Assembly: GCA_018136815.1 (NCBI GenBank)
Contig: CM030935.1
Location: 5,261,921-5,325,920, forward strand
Origin: Isochrysis galbana
Taxonomy: Eukaryota; Haptophyta; Isochrysidales; Isochrysidaceae
DNA: 64,000 bases
Reading direction: 5' to 3'
This document shows positions 34,001 through 44,400 of this stretch, one piece after another. The first letter of the stretch is position 1. Each line of letters begins with the position of its first letter. The notes beneath the pieces were generated by a model that saw only the letters and a program-made list of their open reading frames with translations, was not told the origin of the DNA and ran no database searches. A program made the translations under genes and the position numbers.

Positions 34001-37000
34001 GGAGGCAGTGTAGGCGGCGGCGGCGTGGGCGGCGGCGGCATGGGCGGCGGCGGCGTGGGCGGCGGTGGCATGGGCGGCGGCGGCGTGGGAGGGGGCGGCG
34101 GCGCCGAAGGTGGCCGTGAGGGCGGCGGCGGCTCGAGTGGTGGCTGTAACGGTGGCGGCAGCGTGGGTGGCGGCGGGGAAGGTGGCGGCGGTGGCGGCAA
34201 AGGCGGCGACGGTGGATGACCGGGGCTCTCGAGCGGGGGTGTGAAAGGCGGCCTCGCAGGCGAGGGCGGAGGCGGCAAGGAGGGCATCGGCGGCGGCGAC
34301 AAGGGCGGCACGGGTGGCGGCGACGGGTACAGGCACTCGAGCGGGCCGTCGTAGCAGTTGCCCTCGATGTTCTCCGCGCCTGCGGCGTACTGGTTTGTCT
34401 TGCCGAAATGGTCTCCGATCGACTTTGACCACAGGCAGCCGTCGAAGTGGCCCACGTCGACACCGAGCACGACGCGCGCAAACGGCGCGAGCACAGACGG
34501 GCCCCACTTGATCTTGTCGCTCGTCTCCCGACATGTCTCCGTCAGGCACACCGTGCCCGCGCCCAGAAAGATGATCAACGTGTTGCCCTTGTCCTCCTTG
34601 TTTTTCTGCGCCGGCGCGATGTCCTTCGAGCAATATGATTTCCAGCAGCCGTTGTCGCCCGCGTCGGCGGGCGACACGCCGCCCTGGTCAATCGCATACA
34701 CGTACTTTGTCTTAGCACCGCTCCCGTAGACGCAGCCGGACTCGCCACAGTACGAGAGAGCCTGAGCGAGCGAAACGAACTCGGACCATACGAACTCGGG
34801 GCCGTCGGTGCGCGGGTCGAGGTCGTGGCGGCCGCCGAATCGCACGTGGTCCGGATCGGTGACGCTGAAGCCGCCGCCCACGTAAGACTGCGGCCCCTTC
34901 TGCAGCGCGTTGAAGGTCTGCATGTAGAAGGGGAAGTCGGCATTGGTGGTGAACTCGCCACCGACGTGGATCGAGCGGAAGATGGTGCTGGCGGAGATCT
35001 GCGCGTCGCCCTCCGTGATGACCGAGAAGCCCGCGCGGGACGACGTGATGACAATACCATGCTTGTCCGTTGGGATGTTGCAGGAGCCCGGGGGGGGGGG
35101 GGGGCTCCTGGCGGCAGTGGTGGTTGGGGGGGCGGCGACGGCGTTGGCGGCGGCGGCGGCGGCGGCGAAGCCGGTTCGGGCGAGGGCGGCGGCGGCGGCG
35201 ACGGGCGCGGCGACGCGGGTGCGGGCGAAGGCGGCGGCGGGCTTGGAGGCGGAGAGGGATTGGGAGGCGGCGGCGGCGGAGAGGGGCTCGGCGGCGGTGG
35301 AGGTGCCGAGGGGTCGGGCGACTCGGGTGGCGGCGGGGGCGGGGGCGGGGGGTGGGGAGGGACCGAGGGGTCGGGCGCGGGGGGGGGAGGCGGCGGCGGC
35401 GCAGGCGGCGGCGGCGCGGGCGGGGGCTCGGGCGGCTGCGTTGGTGGCGGCGGCGCGGGCGGCGGCGCGGGCGGCGGCGAGGGCGGTGGTGACGGCGGCA
35501 TGTGAGGTGGAGGGGGCGAGGGCGTAGGCGGCGGAGGAGGCGAGGGCGAGGGCGAAATGAGCGGCGGCGAGGGCGAAGGTGGTGGTGGTGGCGTGGCCGG
35601 GAGCGGCGGCGAGGGTGGCGGCTGCTTTGGCAGCGGCGGCGGCGGCAAGGGCGATGGCGACGACGGGGGCGGGGGCGACGGCGATGGTGACGCGGGAGGC
35701 GCAGAGGGGGGTGGCGGCGGCGGCGAGTTGATCGCGGGGGGGCTTGGCGAGGGCGGCGGCGGCGGCCGAGAGGGATCGGGTGGTGGCGAGGGCGGTGGCG
35801 CGGGCGGCGGCGGCGAGGGCGGCAAGGGCGGGTCGGCCGATCGGTCGCATGGCAGCGGGCCTGTGTAGCAGTAGCCGTACACGTTGACAGGGTCGCCAAA
35901 GTTGTCGCCCACCGACTTTGCCCAGAGGCAGCCGCCGACAAAGCCCAAGTCGTCGCTGAGCACCACGCGTGAGTTGGGTGCGAGCACAGTAGGTGCCCAC
36001 CTGCTCCCCTTGTTGCCGTCGGTGCAAGTGCGCGAGAGGCACACGGTGCCCTCTCCGAGGAAGGCCACGAGAGAGAGCCCACGGTCCTCCTCACGAGCGA
36101 ACAGCGCCAGGTCCTCCATGCAGTACCGGATATGGCACGAGTTATCGGCTGGATCGGCCGGCGCACTGCCGCCCTGGTCGATGCCGTACACCGAGTAGAG
36201 CTGCGCGTCGACCACCTGATAGCAGCCGTCCGTGCCGCAGCTTCGCAAGCTCTGCGCGAGTTCCGCGACGTCAGCAAAATCGAGCGACGGGTTATCTGTG
36301 CGGATGCCGAGGCCGCCGACTATGAACTTGGCGAACCACCGCACATCAAGCTTGGCCACATATGATTGGGTCAAGGGAGCACGAGAGTTGATCTTCTGCC
36401 TATAGGGCGGGGTGGCGGCGTTCATGCTGAGGGTCCCGCCGATATGGATAGCTTGCCCGACCTCCTCGGCTGAGAGACTGGCGTCGCCTTCGGTGGCCAG
36501 CGAAATGGCGGCGTGGTCCCTGAGCAGGTTGCAGCTGCTGAGTGCGAGGTGGCGCTTCTGCCGCTCGAGCGCGCGCACGGTGGCAGGGCCGCCCGCCACC
36601 GACCGGAGCGAGGGTTGTGACGGCATCGGCGGCAGGAAAGCTCCGCCAGAGCCCGCGGTGACCGGGAGTGCCTTGGGGCGAATCGGCTCATAGGCAAAGA
36701 TGGTGCCCGAGCCCGGGCCGAGATGCGGGAGGAAGGTGTGTTTTGTGCTGGCGAGGGGTAGCACCAAGTAGGCGCGCTGGAAGAGGTTGGCTGCTAGGGC
36801 CGCCTCACGATCGGACAAGGGCGAGAGCGCGAGGGCGCAGCCAGTGCCGCCTGCCTCGTAGCAGCAGGGGCAGATCTCGTGGATGTCGGGCAGAGCGCAT
36901 AGCAGCTCGGGCTCGAGCGCAGCGCACGAGCTGAGTCTCGCGCGCAGCCGCACGTCGGCCGCGGCTTCCATATCACCTGCCGGCCAGCCGGCCGCCAGAC

Positions 37001-37795
37001 CGCCGTCCGAAAGGAGCGGTAGCGAGGCGCGGCCGAAGAGACCGAGCGCATCGACGGCGCCATCAGTGGCCGAGAGCACGATGCCACCGTCAGCCGAGTA
37101 ATAGGAGACGTACTTGCCCAGACCGATGCCCGGCTGGACGCGAAAGCAGCTAGTCGTGGGGAGCATCTCATCGGTGCCGGCGCTGCGGCACTCGCCCGCG
37201 ATAAATGCAAAGGTGAAGCTCGATGAGATGGTGAGGCATTCGTAGCCGCGCTTGAGCTGCTGCGACGGCTCGTGCTCGAGAAGGTCGAGCCACTCGCAGG
37301 GCCGCGTGCCAACACGGACCTGACAGGTGAGCAGGAGCGGGAAGGGGGTCAGCCGAGGCGTGCACGCGGGTGAGGGTGGAGGAGGCGGGCGCAGCGTGGT
37401 GCGGTTCGAGAGGGCAGGTGGGGGAAGGAAGCAGTTCAGCGAGCAAGGCGAGCGAGCAATGGGCGCGAGAGAGCGGCGACGCAAGCCACGTGGCCCGGCC
37501 GCCATCCCGTCCATGTCCTGCTGCATCCTTTCGCCCTCTTGCTGGCGTTGCCACTCCCCACTCCCCACTCTTGCTCCCCACTCCCCGCTCCCCGTGCGTG
37601 GTGGCGCGCCTGGCAGCCCTGCTCCGCCGTATCGAGGCCGCAGGCGAGCGGAGTCGCGGGCGGAGGCGGTGAGTCCGGCTCTGGCGTGGGCGGAGTGGGG
37701 GCTCTCCGCTTGGTGTGGGAAGGGAGGGGGAGGAGGTGAAGGGCAAAGACAGAGAGGAGGAGGAGGGGCAGGAGAGGTGGGAGGGGCCTCCGCAT
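21966..37795 (-). CDS. Giant membrane-anchored Ser/Pro-rich multidomain surface protein
   Basis: Minus strand, coding potential for more than 5,100 residues. Order on the protein: signal peptide MRRPLPPLLPLLLLSVFALH (ATG at 37795); an N-terminal Cys-containing region resumed after a likely intron (acceptor at about 37320); a divergent beta-rich domain (E, 36545-35846); four near-identical copies (D, C, B, A) separated by Pro-rich linkers; about 1,760 residues of almost pure SPPPP-type sequence (29650-24363); four 8-Cys modules (24362-22926); a further Pro linker and a folded juxtamembrane region; one membrane helix (22193-22131); a 54-residue cytosolic tail ending MYEI. The Pro-rich part resembles hydroxyproline-rich wall proteins. 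The repeated domain resembles the choice-of-anchor A fold (VGGEF, LAPFARVVL, WSKSI), which is inference. Likely role: adhesion or cell-covering assembly. Three frame breaks occur, all at G/C homopolymers (about 35090, 33660, 33455). The exon joining the signal peptide to the body is unresolved. Confidence 0.8.
22131..22193 (-). other. Membrane span of the giant protein
   Basis: SAILVISVCAICIPGALVAL is the only strong hydrophobic helix near the C terminus. It is followed by the basic ARGRF stop-transfer patch and a 54-residue tail, indicating type I orientation. Confidence 0.9.
22926..24362 (-). other. Four 8-cysteine modules (1-2-1-2)
   Basis: Modules at 24362-24102 (type 1), 23978-23709 (type 2), 23582-23313 (type 1) and 23189-22926 (type 2), split by short Pro linkers. 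Shared framework: C-x-E-L-x-F, EWCY or EWCF, DCSGGC (HCSGGC in the third), YxxxNGRFGC, then a final GC/AC. The alternation shows duplication of a two-module cassette. Family not recognised. Confidence 0.92.
24363..29650 (-). repeat. Ser/Pro-rich stalk with about 0.9-kb higher-order repeat
   Basis: Pure SPPPP/TPPPP coding DNA. A signature SFPPAVPxxxPxxPPPPP recurs near 29335, 28420, 27490 and 26620 (spacing about 0.87-0.93 kb), and again at shorter spacing near 25800, 25100, 24745 and 24510. Antisense frames give Gly-rich artefacts. Confidence 0.9.
29659..30420 (-). repeat. Domain cassette copy A
   Basis: The most C-terminal copy, followed by the long Pro-rich stalk. Encodes an eight-cysteine-or-more beta-rich domain with IDQGGVSPADAGDNGC, FLGAGTVCLTETC and LAPFARVVLGVDVGHFDGC. 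Confidence 0.96.
31021..31780 (-). repeat. Domain cassette copy B
   Basis: Co-linear with copy A at a constant offset of 1362 bp with no indel; a T/C difference at 31377 against 30015 is one of very few changes. In frame with A and C in one open reading frame. Confidence 0.96.
32709..33456 (-). repeat. Domain cassette copy C
   Basis: Near-identical to D, including an Arg codon (SSRAG) where A and B have Gly (SSGAG). Its C-terminal edge differs (DGPLDC in place of DGPLEC), showing where the homogenised tract ends. Preceded by a 9-C run and a frame break. Confidence 0.95.
34338..35090 (-). repeat. Domain cassette copy D
   Basis: About 750 bp, encodes SCNIPTDKHGIVITSS through GNCYDGPLEC. Differs from copies A-C by single bases (for example G at 34777 where they have A). 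It is preceded on the coding strand by a 15-C run that puts it out of frame with domain E. Confidence 0.95.
35846..36545 (-). other. Divergent domain copy E of the giant protein
   Basis: Reads SCNLLRDHAAISLATEGDAS through VYGIDQGGSAPADPADNSC, FLGEGTVCLSRTC and LAPNSRVVLSDDLGFVGGCL. The cysteine and glycine framework matches copies A-D, but overall identity is only about half. It is therefore the ancestral or non-homogenised member, N-terminal to the others. Confidence 0.85.
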
Positions 37796-37979
37796 GCGTG
37801 CAGGGGGAGAGTGGGACGGTGGGACGGTTGGGGGAGCGGGAGGGGAGGGAGCTAGAGGGGGTGGGGGAGGGTGGAAGAGCTCTCTGTCGGCGCTGGCGGC
37901 TTCCTCGAAGGGCGGGGGAGGGGGTGGGGGACCGGAAGAGAAGAGAAGGAAGAGAGAGAAGTAGTTGGTTGCACGGGGC

Positions 37980-38049
37980 GGGAGACGGGGGGGGGGGGGG
38001 GAGAGAAGAGAGAGAGAGAGAAGAGAGAGAGAGAAGAGAGAGAGAGAGA

Positions 38050-38106
<57 letters not shown>

Positions 38107-38107
38107 T

Positions 38108-38157
<50 letters not shown>

Positions 38158-38400
38158 GAGAGAGAGGAGAGAGAGGAGAGAGAGGGGGGGGGGGGGATTG
38201 GGGGGGTCCCTCCCTACTCTTCCCTCAGTCTCATTCTCTCTCTTCTCTCGACTCTCTGCTCTCTCTTCTCCTCTCTCTCTTCTCCTCTCTCCTCTCTCTC
38301 CCTCTCTCCCTCTCTCTCTCTCTCTCTTCCCCCCTTCCTCCATCTACTCTCCCCTCTCTCTTCCCCCCCCTCTCCCTCTCCCTCTCCCTTCTTTCCCTCA
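37980..38400. repeat. GA tract followed by CT tract
   Basis: GAGAGA-rich from about 37990 to 38185, a G run near 38190, then CTCTCT-rich from 38220 to 38400. The two halves are roughly inverted and could form a long imperfect hairpin. They lie just upstream of the giant gene's start codon. Confidence 0.95.
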
Positions 38401-38885
38401 AGAAGTATTCACATAAATCAGTGATTTGCTCACCTCTCTCAGCCGCCCGCGCCTCCAGTCTCCTAGCGAGGAAGACCATAATCTCAACACAGAAGAGAGA
38501 AAAGAACGCTGCGAGTACGTGAAGAAGACGAGGTGGGAGGTGGAGGCGGGAAGAGAGAGGTGAGGAGGCCATCGGAGGAGACGCCGTACGTCTCTCTCGT
38601 CGGGGGCCGTTTCATCCTCGCAACCCCCTCATTCGTGGGCAGCGAGAGAAGGAAGTCCCCCAGAAAATATAATCCAAACAGGCGTCTCTTTCACATGAGA
38701 GAGCCCTCATCCACCGGTAGTCGACTCGGCTCGAGAGGCTTGTAGGACCCCCGGAGACAGAAGAAAACCACCCCGATACGCGATAAGTCGCGCGCGCGCG
38801 CACCGCGCCGCCGTCGGTTTCAACCACCTCGAGCTCCATTCCCCCCCCCCCTCCCCACCACCACCACGGCGTTCCAACGGATTGG
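38401..38885. other. No gene seen
   Basis: Mixed sequence with no ORF showing domain similarity; a short CG-alternating run is at about 38791-38800. Confidence 0.45.
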
Positions 38886-39210
38886 GCCGACGCAGCGCGC
38901 CTCTTCTCTCTCTCTCCCTACTCTTCTCTCTCTACTCTTCTCTCTCTTCTCTCCCACTCGGCGGATTTCTCCTCTCCTCGAGGGGGTCCCCCTCTTCTCT
39001 CTCTCCTCTCTCTCTCTCCTCTCTCTCCTCTCTCTCCTCTCTCTCCTCTCTCTCCTCTCTCTCCTCTCTCTCCTCTCTCCTCTCTCTCCTCTCTCTTCTC
39101 TCTCTCCTCTCTCTCCTCTCCTCTCTCTTCTCTCCCACTCGGCGGATTTCTCCTCTCCTCGAGGGGTTCCCCTCGGAAGGCTCCCTTCTCTCCTTCCACC
39201 CCTCTCCTCT
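38886..39210. repeat. CT-rich tract with a duplicated 'cactcggcggatttctcc' block
   Basis: CTCTCTCCTCT array; the block 'cactcggcggatttctcc' plus a following CTCTCCTCGAGGGG occurs near 38954 and 39136, flanking the densest CT part. The CT array therefore probably expanded between two direct repeats. Confidence 0.9.
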
Positions 39211-39553
39211 CGTCGGCGCGACGGGGGCCCGAAACGACCGTTTCACGACGGCGGCTCAAGAAGGCCGTGCGCTTAATCGGGATCGCAATCAATGCTGAGA
39301 TGGACTCGCTATGGAAGACGGGCAGGCTCTCTCGTCGGGAGGGCCGGAGACACTCGAGACCACGGGCAGCGGCCGCCGACAATCGCAACCCAAAGCGGCT
39401 CTCTCGAGTCGCCGCCTCGCCGTCGTTGTCGTAGTCCTACTCGTGCTCGGCCTATTCCTAGTCCTAGAAGCGCCGTGAAGGGGACTCGGCCGGAAACCTT
39501 ATTCCTAGGGATAGTATTCTACTGATACACCATCTTTGTTGCTGTTAGGGGTT

Positions 39554-39577
39554 GGGGGGGGGGGGGGGGGGGGGGGG
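39554..39577. repeat. Poly-G run (24 nt)
   Basis: Uninterrupted G homopolymer; its length is likely unreliable in any assembly and it may form a G-quadruplex. Confidence 0.95.
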
Positions 39578-39756
39578 CGCACACTTCTACGCGATATGCC
39601 CTATATTCTTAGACCGTGTCTACCCGCTACCCACCATTCGCATCACGCATCACCCGCATGTCGCCTGCTGCCTTGAATAAAAATTTTTTCCAACTGGGAA
39701 GGTGCTAGCTACTGGGAGGGGCGAATGTCGGCCGACGAGCGCAACCAGAAATACAT

Positions 39757-40140
39757 GTGCACGGTCCTCGCGTCCTCGCGTACGATCCCCTCTACAAGCC
39801 CGGGGTCTCTCGAACGCCAGGGGCTTACTGGAAGCTGCAGGAGATGGGCATCTCCGGGACGGGCAGTCTCGAGCTGGGCGACGCGAGTGGAGAGATCTTC
39901 TACATGACGAACATGGAGTTCCTCAAGCACTACTACAACACCTTCCCGGACTGCATGCCGGTTCCTGAAAGGGAGCCGGTTGAAGTACCTGATTCTTCGA
40001 CCACGGATGGCGATGGGGCTGCTGGCGGCGGCGCGAACCGGCCCACCGTGGATTCCATCGATCATGGGCCTCTCACCAACGACGAGTTCCAAGCGGGCGG
40101 GCGACGCGCTGGAGGCAACACCCAGCTCAACACGCACTAG
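39757..40140 (+). CDS. Unidentified ORF fragment
   Basis: About 127 codons without an ATG start (opens at GTG) and with a clean TAG at 40138-40140. It encodes a plausible folded stretch, PGVSRTPGAYWKLQEMGISG then EIFYMTNMEFLKHYYNTFPD, and an acidic/Gly-rich C terminus. Balanced composition and absence of low complexity suggest an exon of a gene or a transposon remnant. No family recognised, and no upstream exon found because the 5' side is the poly-G and CT region. Confidence 0.35.
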   Translation: MHGPRVLAYDPLYKPGVSRTPGAYWKLQEMGISGTGSLELGDASGEIFYMTNMEFLKHYYNTFPDCMPVPEREPVEVPDSSTTDGDGAAGGGANRPTVDSIDHGPLTNDEFQAGGRRAGGNTQLNTH

Positions 40141-40587
40141 CGTCTCGAAAGCGACACGCTTGCTACGAGCGGACCACATCGGGGCCAGCGACTCGCAGTC
40201 TTCGTGTGCACCATCAAAGATACAAGCGACACTGAGTGCGGGTGCAAACGCTCAGTGTGGCATCTGCACTGTTAAGATCCTGCCTCCGTCGCCTTGCCAA
40301 GACATTTCCTCTGCCTTCCTGCCGACTTCCTTGCCAGTTCCTTCCGCCCCGGCTTCCCGCTTGTCTCTAAATCGGTTTCACCGCATTACGACCAAGCTTA
40401 GTGGGGAAACTCCTCGTCCAGTTCCGTTACCCGAAAATCTCGTTCATCTCGTCGGGCCCTCGGGCCATCTAGTTCATCTCGTCGGGCCATCAAGGCCATC
40501 TCGTTACATCTCGTCGTCGGGCCATCAGGCCATCTCGTTACATCTCGTTCATCTCGTTACAATCCAAGCTGCGGCATGATTTCCACA
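40141..40587. other. No gene; short ATCTCGTT repeats
   Basis: The segment 40440-40560 repeats 'catctcgttacatctcgt' and 'cgtcgggccatc' words several times in a degenerate manner. No coding evidence. Confidence 0.55.
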
Positions 40588-40688
40588 GGGCGGTTCCTTG
40601 CACCGGCGATACCTAAACGCGCGACTTAGCCTAAAAACGCGAGGAGCACGCAAGGAGGTAAGCCAGGTGAGGGGCAAGCAGGCGACAA
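40588..40688 (+). repeat. Dispersed repeat R1, 5' part (split by hAT)
   Basis: Starts 'gggcggttccttgcaccggc' and ends with the target duplication GGCGACAA at 40681-40688. It continues at 44751 after the transposon. The uninterrupted paralogue is at 50192-50431. Confidence 0.9.
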
Positions 40689-40794
40689 TAGGGCTGTGAA
40701 CATGTTAGCCTAATATCTAGATATTAGGCTATCTACTTTCAAAAAGCACTATCTATATCTATCTAGATAGCGCTAGGGCACTATCTGTATCTAT

Positions 40795-41175
40795 CTAGAT
40801 AGCTGTGGGCGCCAAACCTATTAATAAGCTATTAATAGGTCCCGCAAAGCCACAAAGGCCAGAGTGCGTGCTACGGTGTGGGGCGGTACAGAGGATGCCG
40901 CTACAAGGGATAGCGCACGCAAGACAGACAGCCCTCACACTCACGATCTCTCTCACTTTGCTGGCAAGGAGGCAGTGCTCCAAGGTAAAATCATACTGGG
41001 ATGCCTTAGCATTAGCATCGTCGTGCAGGCGCCCCGCATGCGAGAAAGCGCGCTCAACGCCCGTAGATGAGGCCTGCATATCGCCTTGTCGCAGGCGCTT
41101 GGCCACTATGTGGTCTACCTCGTGCAAGGTGTTGTCCGCCTGCGCCACTCTCACTCCTCGCTTCCGCCCCCCCAT
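40795..41175 (-). pseudogene. hAT transposase C-terminal remnant of the outer element
   Basis: The minus-strand frame has DNTLHEVDHIVAKRLRQGDM then QASSTGVERAFSHAGRLHDD and FTLEHCLLASKV. It aligns with the C terminus of the intact transposase at 41.7-44.1 kb (PASSAGVERMFSRAGKMHDD, STLEHSLLAAAN). The catalytic core is missing, so the outer element could only move with help from another copy. Confidence 0.85.
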
Positions 41176-41317
41176 CTCCCTCCACTGGCCCCGCCCGACG
41201 GCAACTTTTTCTGCCGCCTCTTTCTCCCGAACAAAAAAACATTTTCAACCGAACAAAAAACAAAATACACAGAAACACATGTATAGAGGTGTTGAATGGC
41301 CCTCTAAAAGCACCTGC

Positions 41318-41400
41318 GACCTGGGCTCATGGCCTAGTGCTAGTGCGCAGTGCGCGGCGGCCTCGGGGTCATGGGTTCGAAAGCCTTGGGAGCCGCTGGC
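41318..41400 (+). repeat. tRNA-like / SINE sequence, 5' part (split by hAT)
   Basis: Contains an A-box-like TGGCCTAGTGC (41330-41340) and a B-box-like GGTTCGAAAGC (41374-41384), 44 nt apart, the spacing of a tRNA-type Pol III promoter. The sequence is interrupted at 41400 and resumes at 44553, where it ends in a T7 run. A tRNA-derived SINE head is more likely than a working tRNA gene. Confidence 0.6.
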
Positions 41401-44400
41401 TAAGGCTGTGAATATGTTTACTTGTTACCATGTTAATAAGCTACCAAGTTGGCTTCCCAACTAACACCCGCAATGCTGTTAGCACAAATCAACTAATACT
41501 ATCTAACAAGATAGCCGAAGTCGTCTACCAATGTTAACACCCTATTAGTCCCCTTCGCCTTCGCGGCCCCCCTGTCGCAGTGCGGAACGAACGCACGAAC
41601 GAACGCGGACACAGACACAAGAGCACGCGCGGGGGAGCACATAGGACACAAGATGAGAGATTCAAAATTCAAAGCGCGTTGGCTGCTGCCAAGAGGCTAT
41701 GCTCCAATGTGGAGTCTGACTGAGCAGCCTTGAGGTCATCGTGCATCTTTCCTGCACGACTGAACATGCGCTCGACGCCCGCCGAGGACGCCGGACAACC
41801 GAGGTACTGCCGCGCCATCTTGGCCAGCGTCGGCAGACCGGCAGGCGTTCCCGAGGCCGGATCCGCAAGGTTGCTGTGATCGCGGGCCTTCCACCACGCG
41901 AGCACGTCCAAGTCCATATTCTTTTCGGCGTGGAGCATGAAGTAGCGCTCAAGTTCGTCCGTGGTTGCAACGTCGCCATCATCCGGCTCGTCCAAAGGTT
42001 CGTCGGGGACGAGTGGCGTCGAGAAGAACGAGCTCGCTGCCTGCCTCCCAGCCGCTGGCGTAAGCTTCTTGCTGGGCTTTTCACGAGGGGCTGAACTGGT
42101 GCCGGCAGCAGGTGCAGCGCTGTTAGTCTTCCACTCGTTGCCCCACACGCGCCGCAGTAGGGAAATGGCATGCTCACGCTCGAAGTCCAAGTTCGTGCCC
42201 GGAGCAAGCCCAGGGAAGTTGTAGCCCTTGAAGCGCGGGTCAAGGAGCGTGCACATGTCCAATGTTTCCCGCTGGGCGATGGGGAGTTCGTCGATCCAGC
42301 GCCGCTTGAAATCTTCGTGAAGGAGTTGGCGAGCGTGGCGCACTTGGTGATCAATTTGTCCCACGCGGAGCCACTGCTGGCCGGTCTCCTTGTGAGGCAG
42401 ACGCAGAGGCCCGTCTGCTGTGCCATCGATGAGGCGGTAGAGGTAAGGCAAAACAATCGAGATAGTGACGTAATTCGTGCCCTCGAGGTGCTTTGTCGCT
42501 TGTGCACACGGCGCGAGCACGGCCATGCTCTGCTCCAAGATCGTCCAATCCGCGTGCGTGAGGCGATTGTCCTTGTAAGCGTCATTTTTCGCCGCCTCGG
42601 AACCGAACTTGACGTCGTACATCTGCACAGCCTCGCGTTGCTCGAGGAACCATTCGGCCATCATGTATGACGAGAACCATCGCGTCGCTACATCTTGGAC
42701 GGGTTTCTTGATGGGGAGGCCAAGTTGCTTCTGAATCACCCCCAAGTCTTGGATGCCCGCGGTCGAGCGATGAAAATAGGCGACGATACCCTTGGCGCGC
42801 GCGAACGTCTGCTTAACTCCATTGGCCCCGGTGAAGCACTTGACGGAGAGCTCTATGGTGTGGTCGGCGCAGAATCCGCCGTCGAATCCCGTCCAACCCT
42901 TGACCATGTTCGAGGCGTTGTCTGACACCTTTCCGTGGAGAGCCTCGTACACAGTGCCCCCTTCACGCCACTTGATGCCCTGGCGCTGCAAAGCCTCAAC
43001 GGTCACATCGTCGATGGCCTTGCCCGTGTGCCGAGTCGTACCGAACGGTGTGGCGGCCACCAGCCACTCGTCGAGCACCCAGTTGGAGTTGATGCCGTAC
43101 ATGCAAATGCCCATGAGGGAGCAGCCCTTGTGCGACCAGATGTCTCCGGCCATAGATGGTTTGACGCCGTCCATCACCATGTTGCTAAACCAAACTTGGA
43201 CGCGCACTTGACCACTTGCCGAGAGCTTGAGGATGTTGTCAGCCACGTTGCGACGGTTTGGTGGCTTCCATGCGTCGCGCGTCAAGATGGAGATCATGTT
43301 GCGGAACGGCTCGTCCGTCTCGGGCAACGACACTGGCCTCGCCGACTTGACGAGCCAGCGAGCGCACGCCAAATCGCACTCAGCCTTGCGGGCGTCAGAG
43401 AACGCAGCCGCCTTAAGGGTGCGTTGGAACGAGTCGCCAATGCTCACGCCGGGGTCGGACACCTCGACGTTGAGGTAGCCCTTCAGCTCCTGGTAGGCGT
43501 TCTTGTGCTTGCCGGCGTGATGATTCCACAAGCTCGTCGGACCTGTCGATGCGTTGAGGACCGTGCCGCAGATCTTGGCCTTCTCACCTTGGCCTACCAG
43601 CTCTTGGCAAACGTAGTGCTTCGGCTTGGCGTTCGTGGACACGTCGGGCTTGTACCTCATCCATATGGCTGCCTTCTTCTTCCCTTCGAGTCCGGTGGCG
43701 GACTTGGAAATGGTTCCCTTCAACAGACTCTTTGAATCCGCACCGCCCGCATTGGCGGGGTGCAGCAGAGAGGCCCAGGTTGTTCGTGCCGAGCTGTCGG
43801 CCTCCTCATTGTCCAACGCCTTGTTCGTGTCCGCCTGCTTCTTCTTCCTCGCCCGCAGGTTCTCCGCGAAGTCCAGCATCTCCTTCCGCTGCTTGGCCTC
43901 GAACGCTGCCACGTCTTGCTCGATGCCGGCCAGGTTGGACAAGGGCTCCCAGGTGTCGTGCTTTTCGTCCGCGTAGCCCTTCCATGCGATCAGGTACACG
44001 GGGTGGCCGTTCTCCAGTTTGCGCGCCTTGATGCGGTCCACCTCGAACAACTCCTCGTCGGCGCTGCTCCCCTGACTCTTGCGCTTCCCCATGTTGCTAC
44101 TGCTTGTCGGGTTGCCGACGAAAAACCGAAAAATCAATGCTGGACTTGTGTCAGTAGTCTAGCGATACAAAAGTAGAACTTGATAAAAGCTGTTATTTTG
44201 TATATGACTTCTATTTCTATATTGTCTTCTACTATACTAACGCCGCAGCTCACGCCGCGGCTCTTCTTTCGTTTTCTCCTCAGTAGTACCAACCAAGCAA
44301 CAAGCAAGGGTACCTCAAGGGTCAAGCAAGCAAGGGCAAGGGCCCCTTAGCCCTTATTATAATACATACATATACCTGTACCGTTAACATGTTAACAAGC

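Noticed and set aside
22501-35868. Long plus-strand Gly-rich ORFs (GGGGEGGGGD type) and Arg-rich or Ala-rich minus frames
   Set aside because: They are antisense or off-frame shadows of the SPPPP coding DNA; the minus frame alone contains folded domains, a membrane helix and consistent cysteines.
37319-37795. Signal-peptide ORF as a separate small gene
   Set aside because: It lies upstream on the same strand as the giant gene, which otherwise lacks a signal peptide; a joining intron ending at the CTGTCAG acceptor is simpler.
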